From contig NZ_JAMXSB010000003.1 in assembly GCF_024124665.1 (NCBI RefSeq), positions 1-64,000 of the forward strand: a stretch of DNA of 64,000 nucleotides, given 5' to 3'. Numbering within the stretch: the first letter of the stretch is position 1; each line of letters opens with the position of its first letter. The notes below the pieces were generated by a model. The model ran no database searches. It was given only the letters and a program-made list of their open reading frames with translations, and was not told the origin of the DNA. Source of the DNA: Pleionea sp. CnH1-48. Its GTDB lineage: Bacteria > Pseudomonadota > Gammaproteobacteria > Enterobacterales > Kangiellaceae. The position numbers and the translations under genes were made by a program. Shown one piece after another: positions 44,393 to 53,550 of this stretch.

Positions 44393-46441
44393 CTATTCAA
44401 TCCGAATGCTGCTAAATGCTTTGATGTTAACCGTATCAGGAATTTCTCCCATCCCCAGAACCGTTGCCGAAGGAACAATTCTCTCCACAAACTGTTTGAA
44501 AGGTTTTCTTAATCCAGCAGAACAAATAATGACGGGCAACCGATTGTTAGCCATCATATTTTCACAGCGCTTTACGATAGCTTTCATCAAAGAGTCAATC
44601 AGGTTAGGCTCAACGAATAACATTTTTTTACCATCGTTCACTTTTACCTGTTGGATCAGACTCCGTTCTAAATCAGGATCCAACGTTAATACATGTAAAT
44701 CATCACCAGAAGTTTTCAGGTTTTCAACAATGTGAGCGCCTAGTCGTTCACGAACCTTTTCTACCAGGTCTTCGACATTTTTATGAGTTTTGGCAGCATC
44801 AACTAGAGTGTCCAAAATTATTTCTATATTTCTTATCGAAACTCTTTCTTTTAACAATCCTTGAAGTACCCTCTGGATATCAGAGTATGAGAGAATATTG
44901 GGTACAAGCTCTTCGATAAGGCCAGCCTGCTCTTTTTTGGTCCTCTCAATCAAACGTTCCGTTTCTGCTCGGGTGAGTAGCTGATAAGAATGCCTTTTCA
45001 GAGTCTCGCTAAAGTGAGTAATCAGCAAAGTACCCCCAGACACCAATGTATACCCAGAACCTTTCGCTAGTTCGACCAAATCTTCATTAATCCAGGTTGC
45101 AGGTAAATTATAAGCAGGCTCTCGAGTTTTCTCGCCTTCTAGTGCAGTTCTGTCACCGCCAGGATTAATTGCCAACTGTTTATCAGGATAAAGAACACCA
45201 TGACTAATAACGTTACCAGACATTAATAGTTGATATTGGTTATCATCTATTTTCAGCTCATCCGTCACTTTAACTTCTGGCAGTATAAGCCCATAATCCA
45301 GTGCGAACTGTTTGCGCATGTCTTTGAACTGTTCAAGCAGATACGCCTCTTGTTGAGACATAAAGTCGGAGAGCGTTCTGCCAACTTTAATTTCTAGCGG
45401 ATAAACTTCGAGCAACCGATAAAAGTCTTCTCCTTCGAGACTGTCCACTAATGGCTCTTCCGGAGCGGCTTCATCATCAGACTTCTTGTAGAGATAAGAA
45501 TAAATGGCCGCCCCAAGAAATAAAGCAAATAACACAAAAATGGGTAACGCTGGTAAGCCCGGTAACCAGATAGCAAAGAATAAAACGGCGCTCACAAGAG
45601 CCAGAGTTTTTGGTTGAGATGATATTTGTTTAACTAGCTCAGTACCTAGAGCCGAGTCAGTAGCTGCTCGAGTGATAATGATCCCGGTCGCCACGGCAAT
45701 GACTAAGGAAGGAATTTGAGTAACAATACCATCGCCAACAGTCAGTAACGTGTAAGTTTGCAAGGCATGGCTCCAGGACATTCCATGCTGTACAACGCCG
45801 ATAGACAAGCCACCAATAATATCGATTAGAATAATGATAATGCCAGCAATAGCATCACCTTTAACAAACTTAGTAGCACCATCCATCGCACCATAAAAAT
45901 TGGCCTCTTTTTCTACATTAGCTCGCCTTTCCTTTGCTTGATGCTCATCAATTAACCCCATATTCATATCGGCATCAATACTCATTTGCTTTCCAGGCAT
46001 GCTGTCCAGAGTAAAGCGAGCCGCTACTTCTGCTACCCTTTGGGCACCATTGGTCACAACGACATACTGAACAACGATCAAGATCAAAAAGACCACCATG
46101 CCAATAACATAGTTTCCACCAACAACATAAGAACCCACAGCATTAATAACCTGACCAGCATGGGCATCCGCCAATATTAGTCGAGTTGCCGCAATATTCA
46201 GTGATAAGCGAAACAAAGTAGCAATGAGCAACAACGAAGGAAACGTTGAAAACTTAAGCGGTTTCTCGGTGTAAAAGGTTAGCAGCAAGATCAACATGCC
46301 AAAGCTAAAGTTAGTAACCAATAAAAAGTCTAATAACCCAGGTGGTATTGGCGTAAATAGAACGACCAAAATGCCAAGCATACCGATAACCAACAAGAGG
46401 TCTTGTTTTCCTTTGCCAAACATTCCATCAAGAAAGCTCAT
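44393..46441 (-). CDS. flhA: Export gate protein FlhA
   Basis: A 682-residue export-gate ring protein with about eight membrane helices and the conserved FHIPEP loop region ('SMPGKQMSIDADMNMGLID', 'ERRANVEKEANFYGAMDGATKFVKGDA' in two parts). The cytoplasmic nonamer-forming domain spans about 330-682. Full length with all hallmark motifs. It overlaps flhB by 4 bases. It binds chaperone-substrate complexes, so its cytoplasmic domain could show which substrates this system exports. Confidence 0.97.
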   Translation of the reverse strand: MSFLDGMFGKGKQDLLLVIGMLGILVVLFTPIPPGLLDFLLVTNFSFGMLILLLTFYTEKPLKFSTFPSLLLIATLFRLSLNIAATRLILADAHAGQVINAVGSYVVGGNYVIGMVVFLILIVVQYVVVTNGAQRVAEVAARFTLDSMPGKQMSIDADMNMGLIDEHQAKERRANVEKEANFYGAMDGATKFVKGDAIAGIIIILIDIIGGLSIGVVQHGMSWSHALQTYTLLTVGDGIVTQIPSLVIAVATGIIITRAATDSALGTELVKQISSQPKTLALVSAVLFFAIWLPGLPALPIFVLFALFLGAAIYSYLYKKSDDEAAPEEPLVDSLEGEDFYRLLEVYPLEIKVGRTLSDFMSQQEAYLLEQFKDMRKQFALDYGLILPEVKVTDELKIDDNQYQLLMSGNVISHGVLYPDKQLAINPGGDRTALEGEKTREPAYNLPATWINEDLVELAKGSGYTLVSGGTLLITHFSETLKRHSYQLLTRAETERLIERTKKEQAGLIEELVPNILSYSDIQRVLQGLLKERVSIRNIEIILDTLVDAAKTHKNVEDLVEKVRERLGAHIVENLKTSGDDLHVLTLDPDLERSLIQQVKVNDGKKMLFVEPNLIDSLMKAIVKRCENMMANNRLPVIICSAGLRKPFKQFVERIVPSATVLGMGEIPDTVNIKAFSSIRIE

Positions 46442-47502
46442 AGTTTCCCCTGTAACTGGTAGAGCCAGCGATATACTTCGGCGACTGACTCATAGTTATC
46501 AACCATGACAGGTTCATTAATATTACAGCTACGATAGAGTTCTCTAGCCAATAAAGGGCGTCTTAATATAGGCTTACTGTACATACGAGCGAGCTGTCTT
46601 ATTTGTGCAGCCAAAGTATCCTTTCCTTTTGCCAACACAATGGGAACCGCCATTTTGCTTTGGTCATACTTTAGAGCAATGGCGTAGTGACTAGGATTAG
46701 TAACAATTACATCTGCATTTTTAACCTGCCCTAGCGAAGATGACTTTTTTACCAGTTCTCTCTGTATCTCTTTTCTTTTGGATTTGATCTCTGGGTTTCC
46801 ATCATGGCGCTTATGTTCATCCTTTACTTCTTTTCTACTCATGCGCATATTTCTAGCAAAATCTTTTACAGAAAATAACCAGTCTAGTAAGGCAACAGGC
46901 AAGAGGATTAACATAAGCACTCCGCAATAGCGAGCAATACTATGCACAATATCACTCCCCATCTGATCGCGTTCACTATAAGCAATAATAAAAATATCCG
47001 GTAAAAAATAGCTTAGAACCAAGAAAACAAGAAGCCCAAAAGCAAGCAGTTTCAATGTAACTTTCAGTAGTTCGAACAACACTTTTCGATTAAATAACTT
47101 TTTTGCCCCCTGAGCAGGGTTGAGCCTATTAAAGTCAGGTTTGATGGGATGGCTAGAAATGAGCGGTTTTGTTTGCAAAACATTAGCCAAGATGCCAGCT
47201 AGCATAAGAAAAAGTACAGGAGCACCGAACATCTGCATCAGATCTTCTGATAGCAGAGAGAACCAGGATAGGACACCATGGGTACTCATATCAATCTGAG
47301 TCCCGGCCAAGATAATAGTGCGAAAGAAGTCACCAAATTCACGAGATAAGTCTAACCAAAATGCGAGTGAGATTACTAAGAAGCTAGATAACACAATCCA
47401 ATGGCTCACTTCCTGACTCTTTGCAACCTGACCTTTTTTACGAGCGTCTTTTAACTTCTGAGGGGTTGCTTCTTCTGACTTATCAAAATCATCTTGCGCC
47501 AT
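46438..47502 (-). CDS. flhB: Export gate/switch protein FlhB (NPSH variant)
   Basis: A 354-residue protein starting 'SEEATPQKLKDARKKGQVAK', the family hallmark, with four membrane helices and a cytoplasmic autocleavage domain. The cleavage motif N-P-T-H is here N-P-S-H ('VIVTNPSHYAIAL', about residues 268-280). The Asn-Pro bond at which the protein cuts itself is kept. FlhB sets the switch between rod/hook and filament export. One base separates it from fliR. Confidence 0.96.
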   Translation of the reverse strand: MAQDDFDKSEEATPQKLKDARKKGQVAKSQEVSHWIVLSSFLVISLAFWLDLSREFGDFFRTIILAGTQIDMSTHGVLSWFSLLSEDLMQMFGAPVLFLMLAGILANVLQTKPLISSHPIKPDFNRLNPAQGAKKLFNRKVLFELLKVTLKLLAFGLLVFLVLSYFLPDIFIIAYSERDQMGSDIVHSIARYCGVLMLILLPVALLDWLFSVKDFARNMRMSRKEVKDEHKRHDGNPEIKSKRKEIQRELVKKSSSLGQVKNADVIVTNPSHYAIALKYDQSKMAVPIVLAKGKDTLAAQIRQLARMYSKPILRRPLLARELYRSCNINEPVMVDNYESVAEVYRWLYQLQGKL

Positions 47503-47503
47503 G

Positions 47504-48265
47504 CTAAGCTCCTCCCCATTGATGCCAGAAGCTTTTTACTTCTTCAAAGATGCTTTCGAATGCGGGATACATAAGGCGAGCGGAGATTGTAAAAGCAATC
47601 AAACCGACGGCTATCTTTAAGGGTAAGCCGACAAAGTAAATGTTCATTTGAGGCATCGTCTTAGCAACGAAACCAATTAAAGCATCTAGAACAAGCAAAG
47701 TTAAAATAACAGGAAGCGCCAGGACTAAAGCGAGAAAAAACTGCTGTGATAAGGTCGATAATAATAACCAAAAATCAATGCTCGACGATAAGCTACCAAC
47801 GGGCACTTTATTAAATGACCATAAAAGAATCATCAGCAAGTCATGATGCAGATTCAACTCGAAGAACAAAACTAAAGAAACCATCATCAGCAAAGTACCA
47901 ATAAGAGATTCACTATTACTGGTCTTAGGATCGATAATTCCCGCAGCACCAAAACCAATCTGCATATCAATAACCCGCCCCATGGTCTGCAGGCTTGCAA
48001 TTGCCGCTTGTAAACCAAACGCAAATGCAATACCCAGTAAGAGTTCATAAGAGGCCAAATAGACAAACTCAAACATCGTCTCAATCACCATGTCGGCTTT
48101 AGTTGGAACAATAACCGAGGTCATAATGGAGAAAATGATCAACATCATCACCTTGGAAGTTGTTGGTAACCTCGACAAAGGCGTCATAGCACTACTCATG
48201 AAGATTGGGATAATTCTTAGCATAATTAACAAAACAACCAGTACATCATTTGTCCAGGGAGTCAT
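47504..48265 (-). CDS. fliR: Export gate protein FliR
   Basis: A 253-residue membrane protein with about six helices and the FliR motifs 'MLRIIPIFMSSAM', 'ELLLGIAFAFGLQAAI' and 'QIGFGAAGIIDP'. It is part of the FliP5-Q4-R1 export core. The C-terminal 'YPAFESIFEEV' is normal. The order fliQ-fliR-flhB is standard. Confidence 0.94.
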   Translation of the reverse strand: MTPWTNDVLVVLLIMLRIIPIFMSSAMTPLSRLPTTSKVMMLIIFSIMTSVIVPTKADMVIETMFEFVYLASYELLLGIAFAFGLQAAIASLQTMGRVIDMQIGFGAAGIIDPKTSNSESLIGTLLMMVSLVLFFELNLHHDLLMILLWSFNKVPVGSLSSSIDFWLLLSTLSQQFFLALVLALPVILTLLVLDALIGFVAKTMPQMNIYFVGLPLKIAVGLIAFTISARLMYPAFESIFEEVKSFWHQWGGA

Positions 48266-48278
48266 TTGCTACTCGCCA

Positions 48279-48542
48279 CTACATATTTGGAATATTGCTA
48301 ATCAGTTCGATGGCAAAATTCTTCCATAGCGAAAGCATCCAATGTCCCATAACAATTAAAATAATAACCGCAGCAATAAGCTTAGGTACAAAGGTCAACG
48401 TCATCTCCTGTATTTGCGTGACCACCTGAAAAATAGAAATAAGCAAGCCAACCAACAAACTACCAGCTAATACAGGCGCCGCAATCCAAGCCGCCACCTC
48501 TAGCATTTCTGCCATTAAAAATAGAGAGAAGTCACCTTCCAC
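48279..48542 (-). CDS. fliQ: Export gate protein FliQ
   Basis: An 87-residue protein with two membrane helices: 'LVGLLISIFQVVTQIQEMTL' and 'LIAAVIILIVMGHWMLSLW'. The motif Q-x-T-Q-I-x-E-M-T is diagnostic of FliQ/SctS. The start is GTG 5 bases after the TPR gene stop; an ATG nine codons later is possible and would leave a slightly short N-terminus. Confidence 0.92.
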   Translation of the reverse strand: MEGDFSLFLMAEMLEVAAWIAAPVLAGSLLVGLLISIFQVVTQIQEMTLTFVPKLIAAVIILIVMGHWMLSLWKNFAIELISNIPNM

Positions 48543-48547
48543 AAGGA

Positions 48548-49681
48548 CTAACCATTATTAGCAAGGTGCTTTTCCAAAACGGGCAAATAAGCCAGCGCCG
48601 AACGTCCCGTTTGCTCAGCTAAAACCTGCTCAATCAGGGCCTTCGCTTTTTCGGCCTCACCTTCTCTTTCAAGCAACAAGCTTTGCGCATAGCGTCCGGC
48701 CATCCCTTTCGCATCCAACCCTAATGCTCGACGTGTGGACTCTTTAGCACTTTCTGTATCGTTTAACATAATTTGTGTAACCGCTAAACCACCATGACTC
48801 TCAGAGAAATTGCGGTCTATATTCAATGCAGATATGAAGCTTTCTCTTGCCGACTCTATCTCACCAATAAGTATCTGACTCCAAGCCATTAAATGCCAAC
48901 TACCAATATGCGCTGGCATAAGACTCACGGCCTTATTCAAACTTGATAAAGCATCATCAAATCGGCTTTCCAGCATGCACAACTCACCTTTTAACATCCA
49001 TAAGCGTCCTACCTCGGAGTATGCATTTAGAGCAGGCTCAAGTACATTTATGACTTCATCAACTTTTTGAATCGCCAAGGCACAAGTAACAAAAGCAATA
49101 CAGGCTTCTAATTGTAAAGGCTCTGCTACGAGCACTGATTTAGATACTTTGTATCCATTTTCATAGCTAGCCAGGTCGGTGTATATAAGGCTCAAAAGCC
49201 CCTGAGCTTCAATGTGTTCGCCTTTGAATGAGAGGAACATCTCAAGATGTTTTTGTGCCGACTCAAGGTCGCCTAATGCGTGCTCGCATCGTGCAAGCAA
49301 TATCATCACTTCGGGACATTCTTGCCATTGCTCTTGAATCTTTAACGCAACTTCGTAAGCTCTAGAGAAATGAGACTGAGAGTAAATGGAATAAGCCCAG
49401 TTATAGACAATAGTCAATTGCTCTGGCATTTGCTCATGCATCGACTGGAAAGTAGCCTCAGCATCTTCATATTGAGCCGTCGACAAGTAGAGCACTCCAA
49501 CTTTATAAGCGACAAGAGGTTGTTGCCTTATATTGTTAGGTAGTCCACTAATAAAAGACAAAGCGGCATTAAGCTCACCTGACTGAATACAACCTTCCAA
49601 TATGTCTCCAACCAAAACTTCGTTATCTTTATCAGATGACCAGAATGAAAACAGTTTATTCAGTCGTTCACTTTCAAACAT
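48548..49681 (-). CDS. TPR protein leading the flagellar-type operon
   Basis: A 377-residue soluble protein made of about ten TPR units ('YEDAEATFQSMHEQMPEQLT', 'LESAQKHLEMFLSFKGEHIE', 'IESARESFISALNIDRNFSE', 'AGRYAQSLLLEREGEAEKAK'). It is the first gene, 5 bases ahead of fliQ, so it is cotranscribed with the whole apparatus. No standard flagellar gene has this architecture at this place. Scaffold, chaperone or assembly regulator are possible. The start is ATG 49681 or GTG 49690. It has no signal peptide. Confidence 0.8.
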   Translation of the reverse strand: MFESERLNKLFSFWSSDKDNEVLVGDILEGCIQSGELNAALSFISGLPNNIRQQPLVAYKVGVLYLSTAQYEDAEATFQSMHEQMPEQLTIVYNWAYSIYSQSHFSRAYEVALKIQEQWQECPEVMILLARCEHALGDLESAQKHLEMFLSFKGEHIEAQGLLSLIYTDLASYENGYKVSKSVLVAEPLQLEACIAFVTCALAIQKVDEVINVLEPALNAYSEVGRLWMLKGELCMLESRFDDALSSLNKAVSLMPAHIGSWHLMAWSQILIGEIESARESFISALNIDRNFSESHGGLAVTQIMLNDTESAKESTRRALGLDAKGMAGRYAQSLLLEREGEAEKAKALIEQVLAEQTGRSALAYLPVLEKHLANNG

Positions 49682-50930
49682 AAAAGCCACTCACTAATAT
49701 TTTCTTCATCGTCACAGTTCTCTTTTTTACTGACTGCCACTACTTAGTTCAACTCCCAGTACGACACCGACATACGATTAAAATAAACCATTACTTTTCT
49801 TCTTAATAAGAAAGTTAATAAAACCTCCCAAAAGATAAGTTTTGGGAGTACTTACAAAGCTTGACGGCAAAGTCTTTAACAAGCTGACTCTTTATTTAAA
49901 AAAACATTGGGTTTCAATGGTTAAAACATAAACATAGACAACTTTTATACTCTCAACCTAATTTTATTTTATTTTTTTCTATTTCCTAATATTCAATATC
50001 TTTTCCAAAGCCACTGAGCTCTAAACATACAAATTCACCTGACGTGTTATTTCAAACCTCATCATCAAGACAAACCCTGAAAAGCATGATTTCTTTTTTT
50101 ATCAAATAACATTACTTTATAAAACCAGCTTCGATATATAATCACCAAGCATAAAAATCGTAGAGAGCGAATCTACAATACAGGCTAAGAGTTTACAGCA
50201 CGAACACTCCTGACAAACTCCCCCATTCCTAAAAAACTATTTAGAACATTAGTCTACTTGGTTTTTCTTCTGTAGTTACCTAAGGCATCAGTCTATGAAA
50301 TAAGAGCTCTAAACCACAAGCTTTTAGAGGTTCAACAAGTCGTAACAAAGTCAGAAATCGTTAGGGGCTTACAACGCTTGAAGATCTATAAAATTTCGAC
50401 AGCTCTTTCTTTAAAATATGGAATCAAGAAACTTTGTCAGGTTATCTATAGGAGCTCACTCCCCACCACATAAAACATGAATCCTCATCACCATGGAAAA
50501 ATTATGATTTAGTCAGAGAAAGTCCGTAGAAATATCCATTAAAATTTTAGGTATCCAAGCTCATAAAATAACAATAGTCACACTGACTGCCGTAATATGG
50601 CCGTCAAAAACAGTAACAAATAGAGAAATATCTAAACATCAACAAGTTCATTATTTGCAAACATTTAAGCAGAATTTCTAAGTAGATGGCAACATATTCT
50701 CTTAAGTGAAGACTTTATTTAGTCCAGTTATAAAATGATGAGTCGATGAGGTCCACACACAGTATAGAAGCTCTATGGTCTAAAAAACATATTGCTTATA
50801 TCTATTTAGAATTAACATAACACTAACCCACTTTTATGAATATTAAGCAACAACATACTACACCAGCTATAATTAGAGTTGACGGAGTACGACAATAACA
50901 AGCGTCGTTCATCAACAAGGAAACCATATT
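49682..50930. other. AT-rich gene-free region upstream of the flagellar-type operon
   Basis: About 1.25 kb, visibly richer in A and T than its surroundings, with no credible reading frame on either strand. It separates the operon head from a divergent small gene and so should hold the operon promoter. I looked for sigma-54 (GG-N10-GC) and sigma-28 (GCCGATAA) elements pointing into the operon and found none. Such long AT-rich leaders are typical targets of nucleoid silencers. Confidence 0.5.
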
Positions 50931-51464
50931 ATGGAGAGTTCAGTTTCTTCTCTAGCATCAATAGACTATGCCGAAGTCATTATTGCGGCTGCATCCTCAG
51001 AATTTGGCATGCTGGCTTTGATGATTCTTACTATCTCTTTTGTCGCTTGCATTATGTTTCGAAAATCTGGAGAGAAGTATCGTCTAACCGCTTTCGTTAT
51101 GATATTTGTTAGTTTTATTATTTTTGGTAAGACCATCATCGACCAAAAACATCAACAAGAGACATCACTGGCGCTTGCTAATAACGAAACTCCAACTAAA
51201 GAGCCAGACAAGCAGATTGACAAACTAGCTCACAAGCAACCTAATATCACCCGAAAAACAACATCAGCCATCAAAGAAGCTCTAAACAATGCGGAAGAAT
51301 TTGAATCATTAGAAATAAGTGTCGATAAGCAGGAGACGAATAACAATCTAGGCAATCGTTGCTGCGACACCTCAGGTGTAGCCCGGTGCACAATTGAAGC
51401 TTACTATCCTTTAGGGCAATCTTGTATGTGTTTTTATCAAGGCTATGGATATGTCTGTCGATAA
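50931..51464 (+). CDS. Small membrane protein with Cys-rich tail
   Basis: A 177-residue protein: two membrane helices (about 27-44 and 52-67), a polar Lys/Thr/Asn linker, and a C-terminal Cys-rich knot 'RCCDTSGVARCTIEAYYPLG' followed by 'CMCFYQGYGYVC'. The six or seven cysteines at the end would be periplasmic and disulfide-bonded. This CC...C...C-F...G.VC ending recurs in small exported proteins of unknown function that I have no name for. AAGGA lies 9 bases before the ATG. It converges with the LPMO gene. Confidence 0.6.
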   Translation: MESSVSSLASIDYAEVIIAAASSEFGMLALMILTISFVACIMFRKSGEKYRLTAFVMIFVSFIIFGKTIIDQKHQQETSLALANNETPTKEPDKQIDKLAHKQPNITRKTTSAIKEALNNAEEFESLEISVDKQETNNNLGNRCCDTSGVARCTIEAYYPLGQSCMCFYQGYGYVCR

Positions 51465-51470
51465 TAAAAT

Positions 51471-51488
51471 AGGCAGCCGAGGCTGCCT
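51471..51488. terminator. Bidirectional terminator
   Basis: AGGCAGCC and GGCTGCCT (51471-51478, 51481-51488) form a stem between the convergent stops at 51464 and 51497, followed by GTTTCTT on the plus and ATTTTATT on the minus strand. Confidence 0.7.
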
Positions 51489-51496
51489 GTTTCTTA

Positions 51497-52909
51497 CTAA
51501 GGAGAGATTAATACCCAGGCATTCTGCCAGTGGCTGCCACTGCCTGGCTCATAATGATTGGATGTTGGCGTATAGATAGTACACCAACCGCTGAATGGGA
51601 AGGGTTTGCACTGGTAGACTTTTCCATCTCGAGCCAATACTTTTGTTCCCTCTTTGTAGCTCTCTTTACTATTTGGATAAATATAGTCGTACTCACCATT
51701 TTGTTCTGGAACCAGGTTAAAGGGATAGGACTTCTGATAGGTTGTGCCGTCACTGGTTTCTACCTTCAATACCAGAGTATGCTCCATTGGTGCAGCATTG
51801 GTAATATCAAGCGTCAGCGAGCGGCGGCCATTAATGACAGCAGTAGATGATGCCTTTTGTAAATTATTAGCATCAAAGATGGTGACGTCTGTATTTAGAC
51901 GCTCAGAAGTAGTCACATCGAAGACAACCGTTGCAGTACCATTCTTAATAAGATAGCTATCATCTAATTTTTCAACCGCAAAGTCAGGACCCTGTTGAAG
52001 GGTTTCTATTTCTACTTCAACTCGTTTTAATCGACTGTTCTTTTTTGCAAAGATATCGTTACGGCCTTTATTAGGCTTAATGTTTCCCTGACTATCGAGT
52101 TTACCGGCTTTAATTTGCGTACGTTGTTGGTTAATCGTCTTAGCTAATTGATAAGGCCAGATATTCTTTTTACCATTTTGTTCGCTATCAATGGTATAAG
52201 TTGTCTTTAGCTGAGCAAGCTCACCACTATCGTCAAATACTCGAGCATGAACTTTATCACCACTGGTCAAGTTAATACTGGGGAAGATATCACCAATATC
52301 TTTCCACTCTGTCGGAGGCTGAACACCACCAAACTCCGCATCAATAACATTATAAAAAGATGCGGCCGTATCACCAACATCCCACACGCCTAATATAACG
52401 TGATATCCCGATCTTTGCGGTACATTACATTCATGAGTGGTATCGACAGGAGGACGCTGCATAAAACCATCGTGTTCACAAAAAGGTGTAGGCTCAAAAG
52501 ATCCTCGAGACAAAGGTTGGTTTGGGTTCCAGTCCACCTTAGTAATGTAATAACGCCAGTCGCGAGTCACATGGTTAGCAGTAAAGTGCCAACTAAAGCT
52601 CTGCCTACCTGATTGCATAGGTACTTTATGCCAGCGCTCAGATGTTTGCACATTCAATGGAGAAAACTGAGCTAAGCCAGCTGAAGCGATAGTGCCATCA
52701 GCAGGTCCGCCCGTTGGATATCTATCGCCACCTTCAATACTTTGAGGCTCCCATTGAACTGCACCACAGTTAGAATGAGAGCCTAACTTACATAAATATC
52801 CACGAGACTTTGGCTCGCTCATGTAACCATGAGCGTGAACCGTAGATTGATACTGAACGAGACCAACTGCGGACAGAACAGCCGCTTTTAACCACAACTT
52901 GCTTTTCAT
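51497..52909 (-). CDS. gbpA: GbpA-like chitin-active lytic polysaccharide monooxygenase
   Basis: A 470-residue secreted copper enzyme (AA10) that oxidatively cleaves chitin and helps adhesion to GlcNAc surfaces. The signal peptide ends 'STVHA' and the mature protein begins with His27 ('HGYMSEPKSRG'), the first of the copper-binding histidine brace; the second is His113 in 'TANHVTRDWRYYITK'. Next come a GbpA middle domain (about 210-310) and an Ig-like region, and the C-terminal 55 residues form a chitin-binding module with 'YKEGTKVLARDGKVYQCKPF' and 'WQNAWVLI'. The domain order is that of Vibrio GbpA. It stands alone with its own terminator. Confidence 0.93.
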   Translation of the reverse strand: MKSKLWLKAAVLSAVGLVQYQSTVHAHGYMSEPKSRGYLCKLGSHSNCGAVQWEPQSIEGGDRYPTGGPADGTIASAGLAQFSPLNVQTSERWHKVPMQSGRQSFSWHFTANHVTRDWRYYITKVDWNPNQPLSRGSFEPTPFCEHDGFMQRPPVDTTHECNVPQRSGYHVILGVWDVGDTAASFYNVIDAEFGGVQPPTEWKDIGDIFPSINLTSGDKVHARVFDDSGELAQLKTTYTIDSEQNGKKNIWPYQLAKTINQQRTQIKAGKLDSQGNIKPNKGRNDIFAKKNSRLKRVEVEIETLQQGPDFAVEKLDDSYLIKNGTATVVFDVTTSERLNTDVTIFDANNLQKASSTAVINGRRSLTLDITNAAPMEHTLVLKVETSDGTTYQKSYPFNLVPEQNGEYDYIYPNSKESYKEGTKVLARDGKVYQCKPFPFSGWCTIYTPTSNHYEPGSGSHWQNAWVLISP

Positions 52910-53308
52910 TTATTTCTCCCAAAAGCCTATTATTTAAGGCTCTTTTATCTTTCAAAGTGACTTTACACTTTGTGTTATTTCTTTTTTATTAATAATTCAT
53001 AAGAAAAACAGCAGCAATAGAAAAACACCAAGACTGTGATTAGCGCACACTAAATCAGTGAAAAATATTTTTTTTGAGAAGCAGTTATAAAACTTATTTA
53101 TTATTTAAAAGCCTAAAGAATAAGGTGAGCAAAAAGAAATATTTTATTAATCAAATATTCTGATAGCAAAATGATAAAGAGTTCATAAACCAACTGTGAA
53201 CTACTTTCAGTTTCAAGAAGACATTCGCACCAGATAGCCGTTTTGTGTCCTGTTGCTCACTTTTTTTCATTTAAAGACTTACAATTACCAAGGTGACAAG
53301 CAAGGAGC
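52910..53308. other. AT-rich leader of the LPMO gene
   Basis: About 400 bases without a gene; the promoter of the LPMO gene must be here on the minus strand. Long A and T runs and no clear operator. Confidence 0.4.
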
Positions 53309-53426
53309 GAACACTCCAGTCACACTATGTAGGAGGTGTTCCCGGAACTTTCCGGAAACTAAAAGAGGGCCGAGCTACTCACTATTAAGTACTTTAAGAA
53401 TATTATAACGAACGGGTACTCGGCCC
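53309..53426. other. Hairpin-rich intergenic segment, possible structured RNA
   Basis: Three successive inverted repeats: GAACACTCC/GGAGGTGTTC (53309-53317, 53332-53341, one bulge), CCGGAA/TTCCGG (53342-53356) and GGGCCGAG/CTCGGCCC (53367-53374, 53419-53426). They are GC-rich islands in AT-rich sequence, with no reading frame. Orientation and function are unknown. Confidence 0.35.
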
Positions 53427-53509
53427 ACGCCAAAAGCAATGAAGCTTCGTCGATATGAAAATTGAGTAATAGAGCGGGCTGAGCTTTTTATAAAGATAGG
53501 AAAACAAAA

Positions 53510-53530
53510 GAGCCGCCCTAAGGGCGGCTC
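53510..53530 (-). terminator. Terminator of the binding-protein genes
   Basis: GAGCCGCCC and GGGCGGCTC (9-bp perfect stem, three-base loop), followed on the minus strand by TTTTGTTTT, about 20 bases after the stop at 53551. Confidence 0.85.
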
Positions 53531-53550
53531 TAAAACTATGCTAAGAGTAA

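Noticed and set aside
50338-50356. AAGTCGTAACAA resembling the conserved 3' end of 16S rRNA
   Set aside because: Only about 12 bases match and there is no anti-Shine-Dalgarno or other rRNA sequence around; chance.
50593-50605. TAATATGGCCGTC also present at 55713-55725
   Set aside because: A shared 13-mer is expected many times by chance in 64 kb, and the flanks do not match.
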